Below, piece after piece: positions 1-6,340 of a stretch of 10,317 bases of DNA (position 1 is the stretch's first letter; every line of letters begins with the position of its first letter). The stretch is from positions 1-10,317 of the forward strand of contig JAJXXG010000686.1 of the NCBI GenBank assembly GCA_021781255.1, written 5' to 3'. The position numbers were made by a program, and so were the translations under genes. The notes beneath the pieces were generated by a model that had not been told where the DNA came from, made no database searches, and was given only the letters and a program-made list of their open reading frames with translations. Source of the stretch: Acidobacteriota bacterium. Lineage in GTDB: Bacteria > Acidobacteriota > Terriglobia > Terriglobales > Acidobacteriaceae.

Positions 1-2
1 AG

Positions 3-3000
3 GGTGAGATTGTCATCACCCGCCGTCTCTTCCGCACCGGCGAAAGCGAGTACCTGCTCAACGGCAAGCTCTGCCGTCTCCGCGATATTCAGGACATCTT
101 CATGGGCACCGGCCTCGGTCCTGAGAGCTACGCCATCATCGGGCAGGAGCGCATCGGCCAGCTGCTCAGCTCCAAGCCGCACGACCGCCGCGCCATCATT
201 GAAGAAGCCGCCGGTATTACACGCTTCAAGACCAAGAAGCGCCTGGCTGAGCTGCGCCTTGAGAGTTCCAAACAGAACCTCGCCCGCGTGGATGACATCT
301 TTGAAGAAGTCACCCGCCAGATGAACAGCCTGAAGCGGCAGGCCGCCAAGGCCGAGCGCTTCGCCGCTGTTCGCGATGAGCTGCGCGGCCGCCTGCGCGT
401 TGTGCTCGCCAGCCGCATGGCGCTCATGGACGCCGAGCAGGCCCACCTGCAGCAGGAGATCGCCAGCCTTACCGAGCAGATCAACGGCTCCGCCGCCGAA
501 ATTGAAACCATGGAGGCCAGCCAGCACTCCCTCACCGAGCGCGGCTACGAGCTCGACCGCGAAGGCCAGGATGCCCAGAACCGCGCCAACAGCGCCGCCG
601 TCGAGCTAGAGCGCGCCGCCGCCCGCGAGCGCAGCAACTCCGAGCGCATCGGCGAGCTGGAGTCCCGCATCGAGGCGGCTGCCGTTGAGTTGGAACAGAC
701 CCGCACGCAGCTCGCCAGCATTGCCGAGGAGCGTGCCCAGCAGCGCAGCTTCCTTGAGACGGCGGCCGGTGAAGCGCATGCCTTTCACCAGCGGGTGCAG
801 GCCCACCAGCACCAGGCCAGGGCCGCGGCGGAAGAGGTCTTCTCCGCGGAGCGGCAAATGGAGGCCAACCGCCGCCACGCCATGCACCTGCTCTCGCAGG
901 CGGGCAATGCGCGCAACAGCACTGCACAGGCGGAAGAGAACCTCGCCGCCCTTGAGCGCGAGTCCGAGCGACTGAATGCCGAGCTGGGCCAGGCAAAGAA
1001 TGAGCTGGAGCGGCTCGGCGTCCAGAGTGGCCAGGCCAGGCTCAGCTTTGAGAACGCCGGGGAGACCCTCAAGCGCCTCGAAGCCGAGATCGCCGCCCTG
1101 CGTGCCGACCTGCAGATGCGTCGCGCTGAGGAGAACGCCCTCCGCACGCGCTCCAACCAGCTGCGCAGTGAGCAGGCTACCGTCACCGGGCGCCGCAACT
1201 CCCTTCAGGCGCTTATCCGCAATCACAGCTATGCCACAGACACGGTGCGCAACCTGCTCAAGCCCGGCGCGCTTGAAAACAGCATGGCGCCCGCCGGCAC
1301 GCTGGCTGACTTCATTGAAGTCAGCAATGAGCATGAGGGCGTGGTCGACGAGTTCCTGCGCGAGGAGCTGAACTACGTCGTCGTCAAGAATTGGGATGCA
1401 GCTGAGGAAGGCGTCAAGCTGCTCAAGTCCGGCGTCGACGGACGCGCCACCTTCCTGATTCACGACGCGGCACAGGGTAACCTCTTCGAGGAGTACCTCG
1501 AAGAAAAGCAAATCCGCATCGACTACCCCGGGGTCACGCCCCTGAAGGACGCCATCCGCGTCCTCAACGGCTTCGGCAACTCGCTCGAGGCCATCCTGCC
1601 CAAACTCGGCAATGGCTTCATCGTCGAGAGCCCCGCGCTGGCGCAGCGGCTGGCACTCGAGCACATGCACGCCTACTTCCTCACGCCGGAAGGCGAGTGC
1701 TTCCACAACGCCACGGTTGCTGGCGGCAAGCCTGCCAGCGAAGGTCCTCTCGCCCTGAAGCGCGAGCTGCGCGAAGCCGAAAAGCGCCTCGCCGGAATCG
1801 AAAAGGATCTCGATCAGGCAGAGTTGCAGGCCGCCGTTCTCACCCGCACGCTGGAAGAGCTGACCTCTCAGATTGAAATCCGCAGTGAAGAGCGCCGTCT
1901 GGCCGAGCGCGACGCCGCCAACCAGGGCGCGGCGTTAAAGCAGATGGAAGGTGAGATTCAGCGCGTTGAGCGCCGCCTGCAGGAATGGACCCTGCAGGCC
2001 GCCCGCAACAAGGATGCGCGCGAAGCTAAGTTCGCCATCATTGGGCAGAAGCGTGAAGAAGCAGCACGCCTTGAGGCCGAACACAAGGCCGCTGAAGCCG
2101 CGCTCGAAGAGCAGCAGGCACAGCTTGCCGAGTTGCGCCAGAATCGTGAAGTCCTGCAGCAGGATGCCGCGCGCCTCACCGCCGAGCTTGCCGGGCTGGA
2201 GGAGCGCCGCCGCGGCGCCGAGGCAGCGTTCCAGCGCATTGACCGCCTGCACGCCGACCTCGAACGGCGCGTACAGGCCATCGAGCAGCAACGCACCGCC
2301 GCCCAGGCCGAGCGCGAACAGCGCACAGGAGAAAGCGCCAGCCTGGCCCAGCGCGAGCAGGAGCTCACCGTCATCCGTGCCGAGGCCCTGGCCCAGGCGC
2401 AGACCATGGCCGCCCAGGCATTGGCCCTGCGGCAGCAGCTGGCCACCATGGAAAGCCAGCTCAAGACCAGCCGCGCCTCGCTCGACCAGTTGCGCGATGC
2501 CCGCGCCAACCGCTCCAGTGAGGTGGCCAAGCTGCACTCTGACCTGGAGCACCTAGAGGCCAGCTGCCTGGCAGAGGTCAACGTCGAGGCCGCCGCCCTG
2601 CGCTCAGACGCCGAGATCGTCCACATCGCCGGTGAAGCCCTCACCGCGGAAGAGGAAGCCTGCCGCTCCCTGCGCCAGCGCATCGAGCAGATGGGCCCCG
2701 TCAATATGATGGCTCTTGACGAGTACAAAGAGACCGCCGAGCGTCACGACTTCCTGGAGACCCAGCGCAAAGATCTCATGGAGTCGATCGAAAACACCCA
2801 GGAGACCATCCGCGAAATCGATCAGATCTCGCGCACCAAGTTCGACGAAGCCTTTGCCCGCATCAATGAGAACTTCGGCCAGGTCTTCACCCGCCTCTTC
2901 CACGGCGGTCAGGCCTTCCTGCGGCTCACCGATGCAGAAAATCAGGCTGAAAGCGGGCTGGACATCGTGGCCTCGCCGCCGGGCAAAAAGCTGCAGAACG

Positions 3001-3311
3001 TGCTGCTGCTCTCCGGCGGAGAAAAGGCCCTCACCGCGCTCGCCTTGCTCGTCGGCATCTTCCAGTTCCAGCCCAGCCCGTTCTGCGTGCTCGACGAAGT
3101 GGATGCCGCCCTCGACGAAACCAACGTCGGCCGGCTGGCGGACCTGCTCCACTCCCTCAGCAAGGAGACGCAGTTCCTCCTCGTCACCCACTCCAAGCGC
3201 ATGATGCACTCCGCCGACATCATCTACGGCGTCACCATGCAGGAGCCGGGTGTCTCCAAGGTGGTCAGCGTCAAGCTCGGCGGCCACGAGCAGCAGCGCG
3301 CCACGGCTTAG
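3..3311 (+). CDS. smc: Chromosome segregation/condensation ATPase SMC (5' partial)
   Basis: SMC forms the ATP-driven, DNA-looping core of bacterial condensin with ScpA and ScpB on the nucleoid. The frame is open from the window edge. Its first visible residues (ITRRLFRTGESEY) match the SMC head about 95 residues into the family, so the Walker A loop lies upstream of the window. A Q-loop region follows (AIIGQERIGQLL, then IEEAAGI). The order is then a long Glu/Ala/Arg/Gln-rich coiled coil (visible residues about 60-400), the hinge (about 400-580, ending near FHNATVAGG), and a second coiled coil (about 590-930). The C-terminal head carries the ABC signature LSGGEK (nt 3009-3026), Walker B and D-loop CVLDEVDAALDE (nt 3084-3119), and the switch histidine in VTHSK. 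The 1102 visible residues plus the missing part give about 1200, normal for SMC. The Q-loop reads GQE rather than the SQG/GQG I know from other SMCs. Start codon not visible. Confidence 0.97.
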   Translation, partial: GEIVITRRLFRTGESEYLLNGKLCRLRDIQDIFMGTGLGPESYAIIGQERIGQLLSSKPHDRRAIIEEAAGITRFKTKKRLAELRLESSKQNLARVDDIFEEVTRQMNSLKRQAAKAERFAAVRDELRGRLRVVLASRMALMDAEQAHLQQEIASLTEQINGSAAEIETMEASQHSLTERGYELDREGQDAQNRANSAAVELERAAARERSNSERIGELESRIEAAAVELEQTRTQLASIAEERAQQRSFLETAAGEAHAFHQRVQAHQHQARAAAEEVFSAERQMEANRRHAMHLLSQAGNARNSTAQAEENLAALERESERLNAELGQAKNELERLGVQSGQARLSFENAGETLKRLEAEIAALRADLQMRRAEENALRTRSNQLRSEQATVTGRRNSLQALIRNHSYATDTVRNLLKPGALENSMAPAGTLADFIEVSNEHEGVVDEFLREELNYVVVKNWDAAEEGVKLLKSGVDGRATFLIHDAAQGNLFEEYLEEKQIRIDYPGVTPLKDAIRVLNGFGNSLEAILPKLGNGFIVESPALAQRLALEHMHAYFLTPEGECFHNATVAGGKPASEGPLALKRELREAEKRLAGIEKDLDQAELQAAVLTRTLEELTSQIEIRSEERRLAERDAANQGAALKQMEGEIQRVERRLQEWTLQAARNKDAREAKFAIIGQKREEAARLEAEHKAAEAALEEQQAQLAELRQNREVLQQDAARLTAELAGLEERRRGAEAAFQRIDRLHADLERRVQAIEQQRTAAQAEREQRTGESASLAQREQELTVIRAEALAQAQTMAAQALALRQQLATMESQLKTSRASLDQLRDARANRSSEVAKLHSDLEHLEASCLAEVNVEAAALRSDAEIVHIAGEALTAEEEACRSLRQRIEQMGPVNMMALDEYKETAERHDFLETQRKDLMESIENTQETIREIDQISRTKFDEAFARINENFGQVFTRLFHGGQAFLRLTDAENQAESGLDIVASPPGKKLQNVLLLSGGEKALTALALLVGIFQFQPSPFCVLDEVDAALDETNVGRLADLLHSLSKETQFLLVTHSKRMMHSADIIYGVTMQEPGVSKVVSVKLGGHEQQRATA

Positions 3312-3333
3312 GCACGCATTCCCACCCCATCTC

Positions 3334-3362
3334 GCGCAGACTCTGCCCCGCAGGGTCTGCGC
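3334..3362 (+). terminator. Intrinsic terminator after smc
   Basis: A 12-bp stem (GCGCAGACTCTG with CAGGGTCTGCGC, one G-T wobble) closes a 5-base CCCCG loop and is followed by TTTAAATAT. It begins 22 bases after the smc stop codon. The stem is strong, but the T tract is short and interrupted, so termination could be partial. Confidence 0.7.
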
Positions 3363-3363
3363 T

Positions 3364-3612
3364 TTAAATATGCTCCGGAAATAAAAATCGCCCCCGAAGG
3401 ATATCTTCTCTTCGGAGGCGCTTGCGAATCACAAGTGAGTAACGGGTACCAGTAGCCGGCGCTGGAGGTCGGTAGCGCGCGGCTACTGGTGATCCCTTAG
3501 AAACGAAGCTAGCCGCGGCTTCCCCTTTCCACTGCTGCCTCGTGTCGCCCGGCTCAAAGAGGACTTTCTTGCCCGCCCTCCGAACCATGTTGACAATTGG
3601 AGTGTCGCCCAT
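3364..3612 (-). CDS. Possible small hypothetical protein (82 aa), weakly supported
   Basis: An ATG at 3612 is preceded on the minus strand by GAGGG with a 6-base gap, a reasonable ribosome binding site. The first half (MGDTPIVNMVRRAGKKVLFE and on to about residue 40) looks like an ordinary basic soluble protein. The second half runs through the strong inverted repeat at 3448-3490. It also runs through the hairpin with T tract at 3389-3420, which would stop transcription before the stop codon at 3364-3366. This conflict, the shared region with palindromes, and my failure to recognise any family argue against a conventional gene. It may be a chance ORF over a non-coding transcript, or only its 5' half may be meaningful. 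No function can be assigned. Confidence 0.2.
   Translation of the reverse strand: MGDTPIVNMVRRAGKKVLFEPGDTRQQWKGEAAASFVSKGSPVAARYRPPAPATGTRYSLVIRKRLRREDILRGRFLFPEHI
3389..3420 (-). terminator. Terminator-like hairpin oriented for a minus-strand transcript
   Basis: Arms 3389-3399 (CGCCCCCGAAG) and 3410-3420 (CTTCGGAGGCG) pair over 11 positions with one C-A mismatch and a 10-base loop. On the minus strand the stem is followed directly by ATTTTTATTTCC, a classic U-tract. On the plus strand it is followed by CTTGCGAATC, which is not U-rich. It therefore looks built to end a transcript arriving from the purC side, yet no confident minus-strand gene lies there. It could also be a 3' stabiliser or a backstop between smc and purC. 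Confidence 0.5.
3448..3490. repeat. Long inverted repeat (11-bp perfect arms, extendable to 15 bp)
   Basis: ACCAGTAGCCG (3448-3458) is the exact reverse complement of CGGCTACTGGT (3480-3490). Allowing a bulged G at 3479, the stem continues with GCGC (3459-3462) against GCGC (3475-3478). This leaves a 12-base loop, TGGAGGTCGGTA. GGG (3444-3446) and CCC (3494-3496) could add an outer helix. Neither side has a T tract, so it is not a simple terminator. It could be a REP-like palindrome or part of a structured RNA. Confidence 0.6.
3505..3522. repeat. Short hairpin containing a 10-base perfect palindrome
   Basis: GAAGC (3505-3509) pairs with GCTTC (3518-3522). The overlapping stretch AGCCGCGGCT (3511-3520) is a perfect palindrome, so two alternative folds compete, or the site could be a dimer-binding operator. 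It lies 15 bases to the right of the larger inverted repeat. On its own this is weak evidence. Confidence 0.3.
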
Positions 3613-3705
3613 TTCCAGCCCTCATTCCGTGACGGCCATCACACATCTTCGACTTTTCGCCCTCGCGCACCGCCATCGGGGAACCTCGTACCGGCATGTG
3701 CAAAA

Positions 3706-3734
3706 TTGACAAATCGCCGCTCACACCGGAGAAT
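3706..3734 (+). promoter_or_regulatory. Candidate sigma-70 promoter for purC
   Basis: A consensus -35 box TTGACA (3706-3711) is followed after 17 bases by GAGAAT (3729-3734), a 4/6 match to TATAAT. Transcription would start near 3741, giving a leader of about 27 bases before the purC ATG. That leaves no room for a riboswitch if this is the main promoter. No PurR-like operator was recognised. Confidence 0.45.
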
Positions 3735-3767
3735 CGGAGTTTCGATTCCACCCGATAAGGCCTTCCT

Positions 3768-4661
3768 ATGACTGCTCTTCTTCATTCCCATCTTGGTGAC
3801 ACTCCATTGCTCGGCAGGGGCAAGGTCCGCGATCTCTATGCCGTCGGCGAAGACCTTCTGCTGGTCGCCACCGATCGCATCTCCGCCTTCGATCACGTCC
3901 TGGCCACCGGCATCCCCGGCAAAGGCAAGATCCTCACCCAGATATCCCTCTTCTGGTTCGATCTGCTGGCCGGCCTCGTCCCCAACCACATCATCTCGGC
4001 CAACGTCGCCGAGTTCCCTGCCTCGCTCCAGCCCTATGCTGACCAGTTGGAGGGCCGCTCCATGCTCGTCAAGCGGGCCAGCATGTTCCCGGTGGAGTGC
4101 GTCGCCCGCGGCTACCTGGCCGGCTCCGGCTGGAAGGAGTACCAGGCCAGCCGAACCGTCTGCGGAATTCTCTTGCCCGAGGGCCTGCTTGACGGCTCCC
4201 GCCTGCCGGAAGCGGTCTTCACCCCCGCCACCAAGAGCCAGGACGGCTCGCACGACGAGAACATCTCCTTCGAGCAGACGCAGCATATCCTCGGCGCGGA
4301 TGTTGCCGCCGAACTGCGCCGCCTGACCCTCGCCATCTATACCCGCGCCGCGCAGCACGCTGAGTCCTGCGGCCTCATCCTGGCAGACACCAAGTTCGAG
4401 TTCGGCACCATCGGCGGCAGCATCGTCCTCGCCGACGAGGTGCTCACACCCGACTCTTCGCGCTTCTGGGAGGCATCCGCCTGGAAGCCCGGTGGTCCTC
4501 AGCCGTCCTTTGACAAGCAGTTCGTCCGCGATTATCTCGAGAACATCCGCTGGAACAAGCAGGCGCCCGCGCCCGGCCTGCCCGCCGATGTGGTCGAGCG
4601 CACGCTCGCCAAGTATCTGCAGGCCTTCCGCCGGCTCACCGGCCGCGACCTAGCTCTGTAG
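3768..4661 (+). CDS. purC: Phosphoribosylaminoimidazole-succinocarboxamide synthase (SAICAR synthase)
   Basis: This cytosolic enzyme of de novo purine synthesis joins CAIR and L-aspartate, with ATP, to give SAICAR. At 297 residues it is the longer, yeast Ade1-like form rather than the roughly 240-residue form of E. coli or Bacillus. Recognisable blocks, in order, are GKVRDLY (residues 18-24, nucleotide-binding lobe), ATDRISAFD (34-42), VECVARGYLAGSGWKEY (109-125), HDENIS (162-167), LADTKFEFG (205-213) and LADEVLTPDSSRFW (221-234, the family signature), then FDKQFVRDYL (248-257). The ATG at 3768 has AAGG seven bases upstream, and the protein begins just before the first conserved block, so this start is favoured. 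The stop codon directly touches the first possible start of the cvpA gene, which points to one transcript. All expected motifs are intact. Confidence 0.97.
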   Translation: MTALLHSHLGDTPLLGRGKVRDLYAVGEDLLLVATDRISAFDHVLATGIPGKGKILTQISLFWFDLLAGLVPNHIISANVAEFPASLQPYADQLEGRSMLVKRASMFPVECVARGYLAGSGWKEYQASRTVCGILLPEGLLDGSRLPEAVFTPATKSQDGSHDENISFEQTQHILGADVAAELRRLTLAIYTRAAQHAESCGLILADTKFEFGTIGGSIVLADEVLTPDSSRFWEASAWKPGGPQPSFDKQFVRDYLENIRWNKQAPAPGLPADVVERTLAKYLQAFRRLTGRDLAL

Positions 4662-4682
4662 ATGCAGGGGATGGACGCGCCC

Positions 4683-5228
4683 ATGACCATCGTCGACTGG
4701 ATCATCGTGATTATCCTCGCCTCCGCCGTGCTCGGCGGACTGCTGCGGGGATTTTTCCGCTCCGTGTTCTCCTTCGGCGGGCTCGTCCTCGGGCTCATCC
4801 TGGCGGCGTGGAACTACGGCAGCCTCGCCCGCCTGCTCCGGCCCATGGTGCACACCGCCATGGTTGCGGACGCCATTGCGTTCCTGGGGATCGCCATCGC
4901 GGTCATGGTTCTGGCCGGCATCGCGGGTTCGCTCCTCTCCAGGGCGCTGCACAAAATCGGGCTCGGATGCCTCGACCGCCTCGCCGGAGCAGTCTTCGGC
5001 CTCTTTCAGGGAGCGCTCATGGTTACCGTGTGCATCCTTGTCACCGTCGCGTTCTTCCCCAAAACCCAGTGGCTCACGCAGTCGCGGCTGCCACGATATT
5101 TTTTCGGGGCCTGCCACTTCAGCACCCACATCACTCCGGAGCGGCTTGCCGACCGCGTGCGCCAGGAACTCAAATCCCTCGAAAAAGCATCGCCCGAGTG
5201 GATGCACCCGGGCACAACCGGTGTATGA
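4683..5228 (+). CDS. cvpA: CvpA-family inner-membrane protein
   Basis: CvpA proteins are small inner-membrane proteins named for colicin V production in E. coli; their biochemical role is unsettled. This one has 181 residues from the ATG at 4683. It starts with the family-typical MTIVDWIIVIILASAVLGG, then RGFFRSVFS and a glycine/leucine-rich helix. Four hydrophobic segments are visible, at residues about 3-20, 27-45, 58-80 and 100-122. A polar C-terminal tail of about 55 residues carries PERLADRVRQEL. In-frame ATGs also occur at 4662 (immediately after the purC stop) and 4671. The 4683 start is preferred because it aligns with the family N terminus and has AGGGG upstream, though the 12-base spacing is long. 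The tight purC link suggests co-expression; E. coli cvpA is likewise linked to a purine gene (purF). Confidence 0.88.
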   Translation: MTIVDWIIVIILASAVLGGLLRGFFRSVFSFGGLVLGLILAAWNYGSLARLLRPMVHTAMVADAIAFLGIAIAVMVLAGIAGSLLSRALHKIGLGCLDRLAGAVFGLFQGALMVTVCILVTVAFFPKTQWLTQSRLPRYFFGACHFSTHITPERLADRVRQELKSLEKASPEWMHPGTTGV

Positions 5229-5253
5229 TTTTTTGCCGGACCGTTCCGCGGTC
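5224..5253 (+). promoter_or_regulatory. Possible -10 box and inverted repeat ahead of the HTH gene
   Basis: TATGAT (5224-5229) overlaps the cvpA stop codon and matches the -10 consensus 5/6, but no -35 box is seen at the right distance. It is followed by six T residues and the inverted repeat GACCG-TTCCG-CGGTC (5239-5253). The repeat would lie just after a start site near 5236, where an operator or small leader hairpin could act. The T run precedes the hairpin on the plus strand, so this is not a cvpA terminator. Confidence 0.25.
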
Positions 5254-5286
5254 GAATGTGGCAAGCTAGTAATGCAAGGGGTAGAC

Positions 5287-5574
5287 GTGAAACGAGAACT
5301 GGATAGCCTGGTAACACAAATGCATTCCAGCGGCATTCGCTACGAGGATGCCGTGCGCGAATTCAAGAAGCAATATCTGCGCGAAGTGCTGGTGGCAAAC
5401 CGGGGAAACCAGTGCAAAGCGGCCGATGAGCTGGGCATTCACCGCAACACGCTGAGCCGCACCATGGCAGAGCTGGGGCTCAGCCTCGCGGAAGTTCGCG
5501 CCGGGCTCAAGCGTCCGCCGCGCAGCGAACGTCCTGTATTCGGAGCGGTACGCCAGGGCTTGCACCACGGCTGA
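5287..5574 (+). CDS. Small Fis-type helix-turn-helix DNA-binding protein
   Basis: A 95-residue protein made almost entirely of a Fis-type DNA-binding fold, like the C-terminal domain of NtrC activators but without receiver or AAA+ domains. Residues 25-40 (EFKKQYLREVLVANRG) form the helix leading in. Residues about 43-63 (CKAADELGIHRNTLSRTMAEL) are the helix-turn-helix, with the usual N-x-x-x-A-A-x-x-L-G-I-H-R-N-T-L pattern. A basic tail (LKRPPRSERP) follows. The GTG at 5287 is chosen because AAGGGG lies five bases upstream. An in-frame ATG at 5272 would add five residues but has no clear ribosome binding site. It lies 58 bases after cvpA and 16 before the HAD gene. It is probably a nucleoid-associated or local transcription regulator; targets unknown. 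Confidence 0.85.
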   Translation: MKRELDSLVTQMHSSGIRYEDAVREFKKQYLREVLVANRGNQCKAADELGIHRNTLSRTMAELGLSLAEVRAGLKRPPRSERPVFGAVRQGLHHG

Positions 5575-5590
5575 CCCAACTCCCCATACG

Positions 5591-6340
5591 ATGCAGACGA
5601 CCCAACAGAACACAGCGCGGATTGCCATCCAACCCGGATTTCGATGGGATGAACAGAACGCATATCTGTTCGACATTGACGGCACGCTCCTGCGCAGCCG
5701 TGATCGTGTCCACTTCGAGTCCTTTGCTCACACCGTGCAAAGCGTCACCGGCTTCGAGGTATCGCTCGAAGGCGTCCCCGTTCACGGCAGTACCGACACC
5801 GCCATCCTGCGCGACGCCTGCGCCCGCGCCGGCATCCCTCCTCAAGTGCTGGAGCCGCAGGTCGAAGCCATCCTGCAGGGCATGTGCAACCACGTTGCCG
5901 AGCGGCGCCACCAGCTCGATCCCATCCTCATGCCAGGCGTTGAGGATGTTCTCCGCCATCTCGCGCACCGCGGAGCCCTGCTCGGCGTGGCCACCGGCAA
6001 CCTGGAGATGATCGGCTGGATCAAGATTGAGGCAGCCGGCCTGCGCGAGTGGTTCCGCTTCGGCGGCTTCAGCGATCACTTTCCCATTCGCTCCCAACTC
6101 ATCGGGCACGCCGCGCACAAGGCGCGCCAGCTCTGCGAGTCAGGCGCGCAAATCTGCGTCGTCGGCGACACCCCGCGGGACATTGAAGCGGCCCACGCCA
6201 ATCACCTGCCCGTCATCGCCGTCGCCACAGGCCACTTCAGTTTCGACACGCTTCTCGAGCACCACCCCGAAGCCTGCGCCACATCCCTGGCCGATCTGCT
6301 CGCCGCCACCCGCGCCGCAGCCAAGGATCTGCCAGCATGA
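5591..6340 (+). CDS. HAD-superfamily hydrolase, phosphoglycolate-phosphatase-like
   Basis: A 249-residue cytosolic phosphatase of the haloacid dehalogenase superfamily, subfamily I layout. Motif I is FDIDGTLL, with nucleophile D28 and acid/base D30. A helical cap follows (about residues 40-110). Motif II is VATGN (T135), and motif IV is VVGDTPRDIEAA (D193 and D197, Mg2+ ligands). The usual motif III lysine within a K-P pair is not obvious; R167 or K177 are candidates. The substrate cannot be read from sequence: phosphoglycolate, sugar phosphates or nucleotides are all possible. The ATG at 5591 has no visible Shine-Dalgarno site. The stop codon overlaps the secretin start as ATGA, so the two are probably translated together. 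About 20 residues precede motif I, a longer N-terminal extension than usual. Confidence 0.9.
   Translation: MQTTQQNTARIAIQPGFRWDEQNAYLFDIDGTLLRSRDRVHFESFAHTVQSVTGFEVSLEGVPVHGSTDTAILRDACARAGIPPQVLEPQVEAILQGMCNHVAERRHQLDPILMPGVEDVLRHLAHRGALLGVATGNLEMIGWIKIEAAGLREWFRFGGFSDHFPIRSQLIGHAAHKARQLCESGAQICVVGDTPRDIEAAHANHLPVIAVATGHFSFDTLLEHHPEACATSLADLLAATRAAAKDLPA

Larger units (their letters stand above)
3312..3767. other. 456-base intergenic region between smc and purC, rich in hairpins
   Basis: No plus-strand gene is supported here. The region holds the smc terminator (3334-3362), a second hairpin whose T-rich side faces the minus strand (3389-3420), a long near-perfect hairpin (3448-3490), a 5-bp hairpin around a 10-base palindrome (3505-3522), and a 9-base direct repeat GTGTCGCCC (3542-3550 and 3603-3611). 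A candidate purC promoter lies at the right end (3706-3734). A second TTGACA at 3590-3595 has no convincing -10 box at the right distance. The T-loop-like TTTCGATTCC near 3740 is not part of a foldable tRNA. One weak minus-strand ORF is listed separately. The region could encode a structured RNA or a small minus-strand gene; the sequence does not decide. Confidence 0.6.

Noticed and set aside
606..1706. Long minus-strand open frame (366 codons) opposite smc
   Set aside because: It lies wholly inside the smc coding region, has no recognisable motif, and is the expected antisense shadow of GC-rich codons.
1935..3287. Several minus-strand open frames opposite the C-terminal half of smc
   Set aside because: They overlap the confirmed SMC signature and Walker B motifs and have no family features of their own.
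3590..3618. TTGACA at 3590-3595 as a second promoter
   Set aside because: No acceptable -10 sequence occurs 16-18 bases downstream on the plus strand.
3554..3751. Minus-strand 65-codon open frame in the smc-purC gap
   Set aside because: It starts with GTG without a ribosome binding site, has a composition unlike a folded protein, and overlaps the candidate purC promoter; less credible than the already weak 3364-3612 frame.
3459..3752. tRNA-like pieces (GGTAGCGC resembling a D-arm, TTTCGATTCC resembling a T-arm)
   Set aside because: The pieces are about 250 bases apart and no acceptor or anticodon stem can be built around either.
3312..3767. Purine-type riboswitch ahead of purC
   Set aside because: No purine or PRPP riboswitch core was recognised, and the best promoter leaves only about 27 bases of leader.
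4650..5336. Minus-strand open frame opposite cvpA (228 codons)
   Set aside because: It is highly charged low-complexity sequence opposite a clear CvpA protein, with no motif or ribosome binding site.
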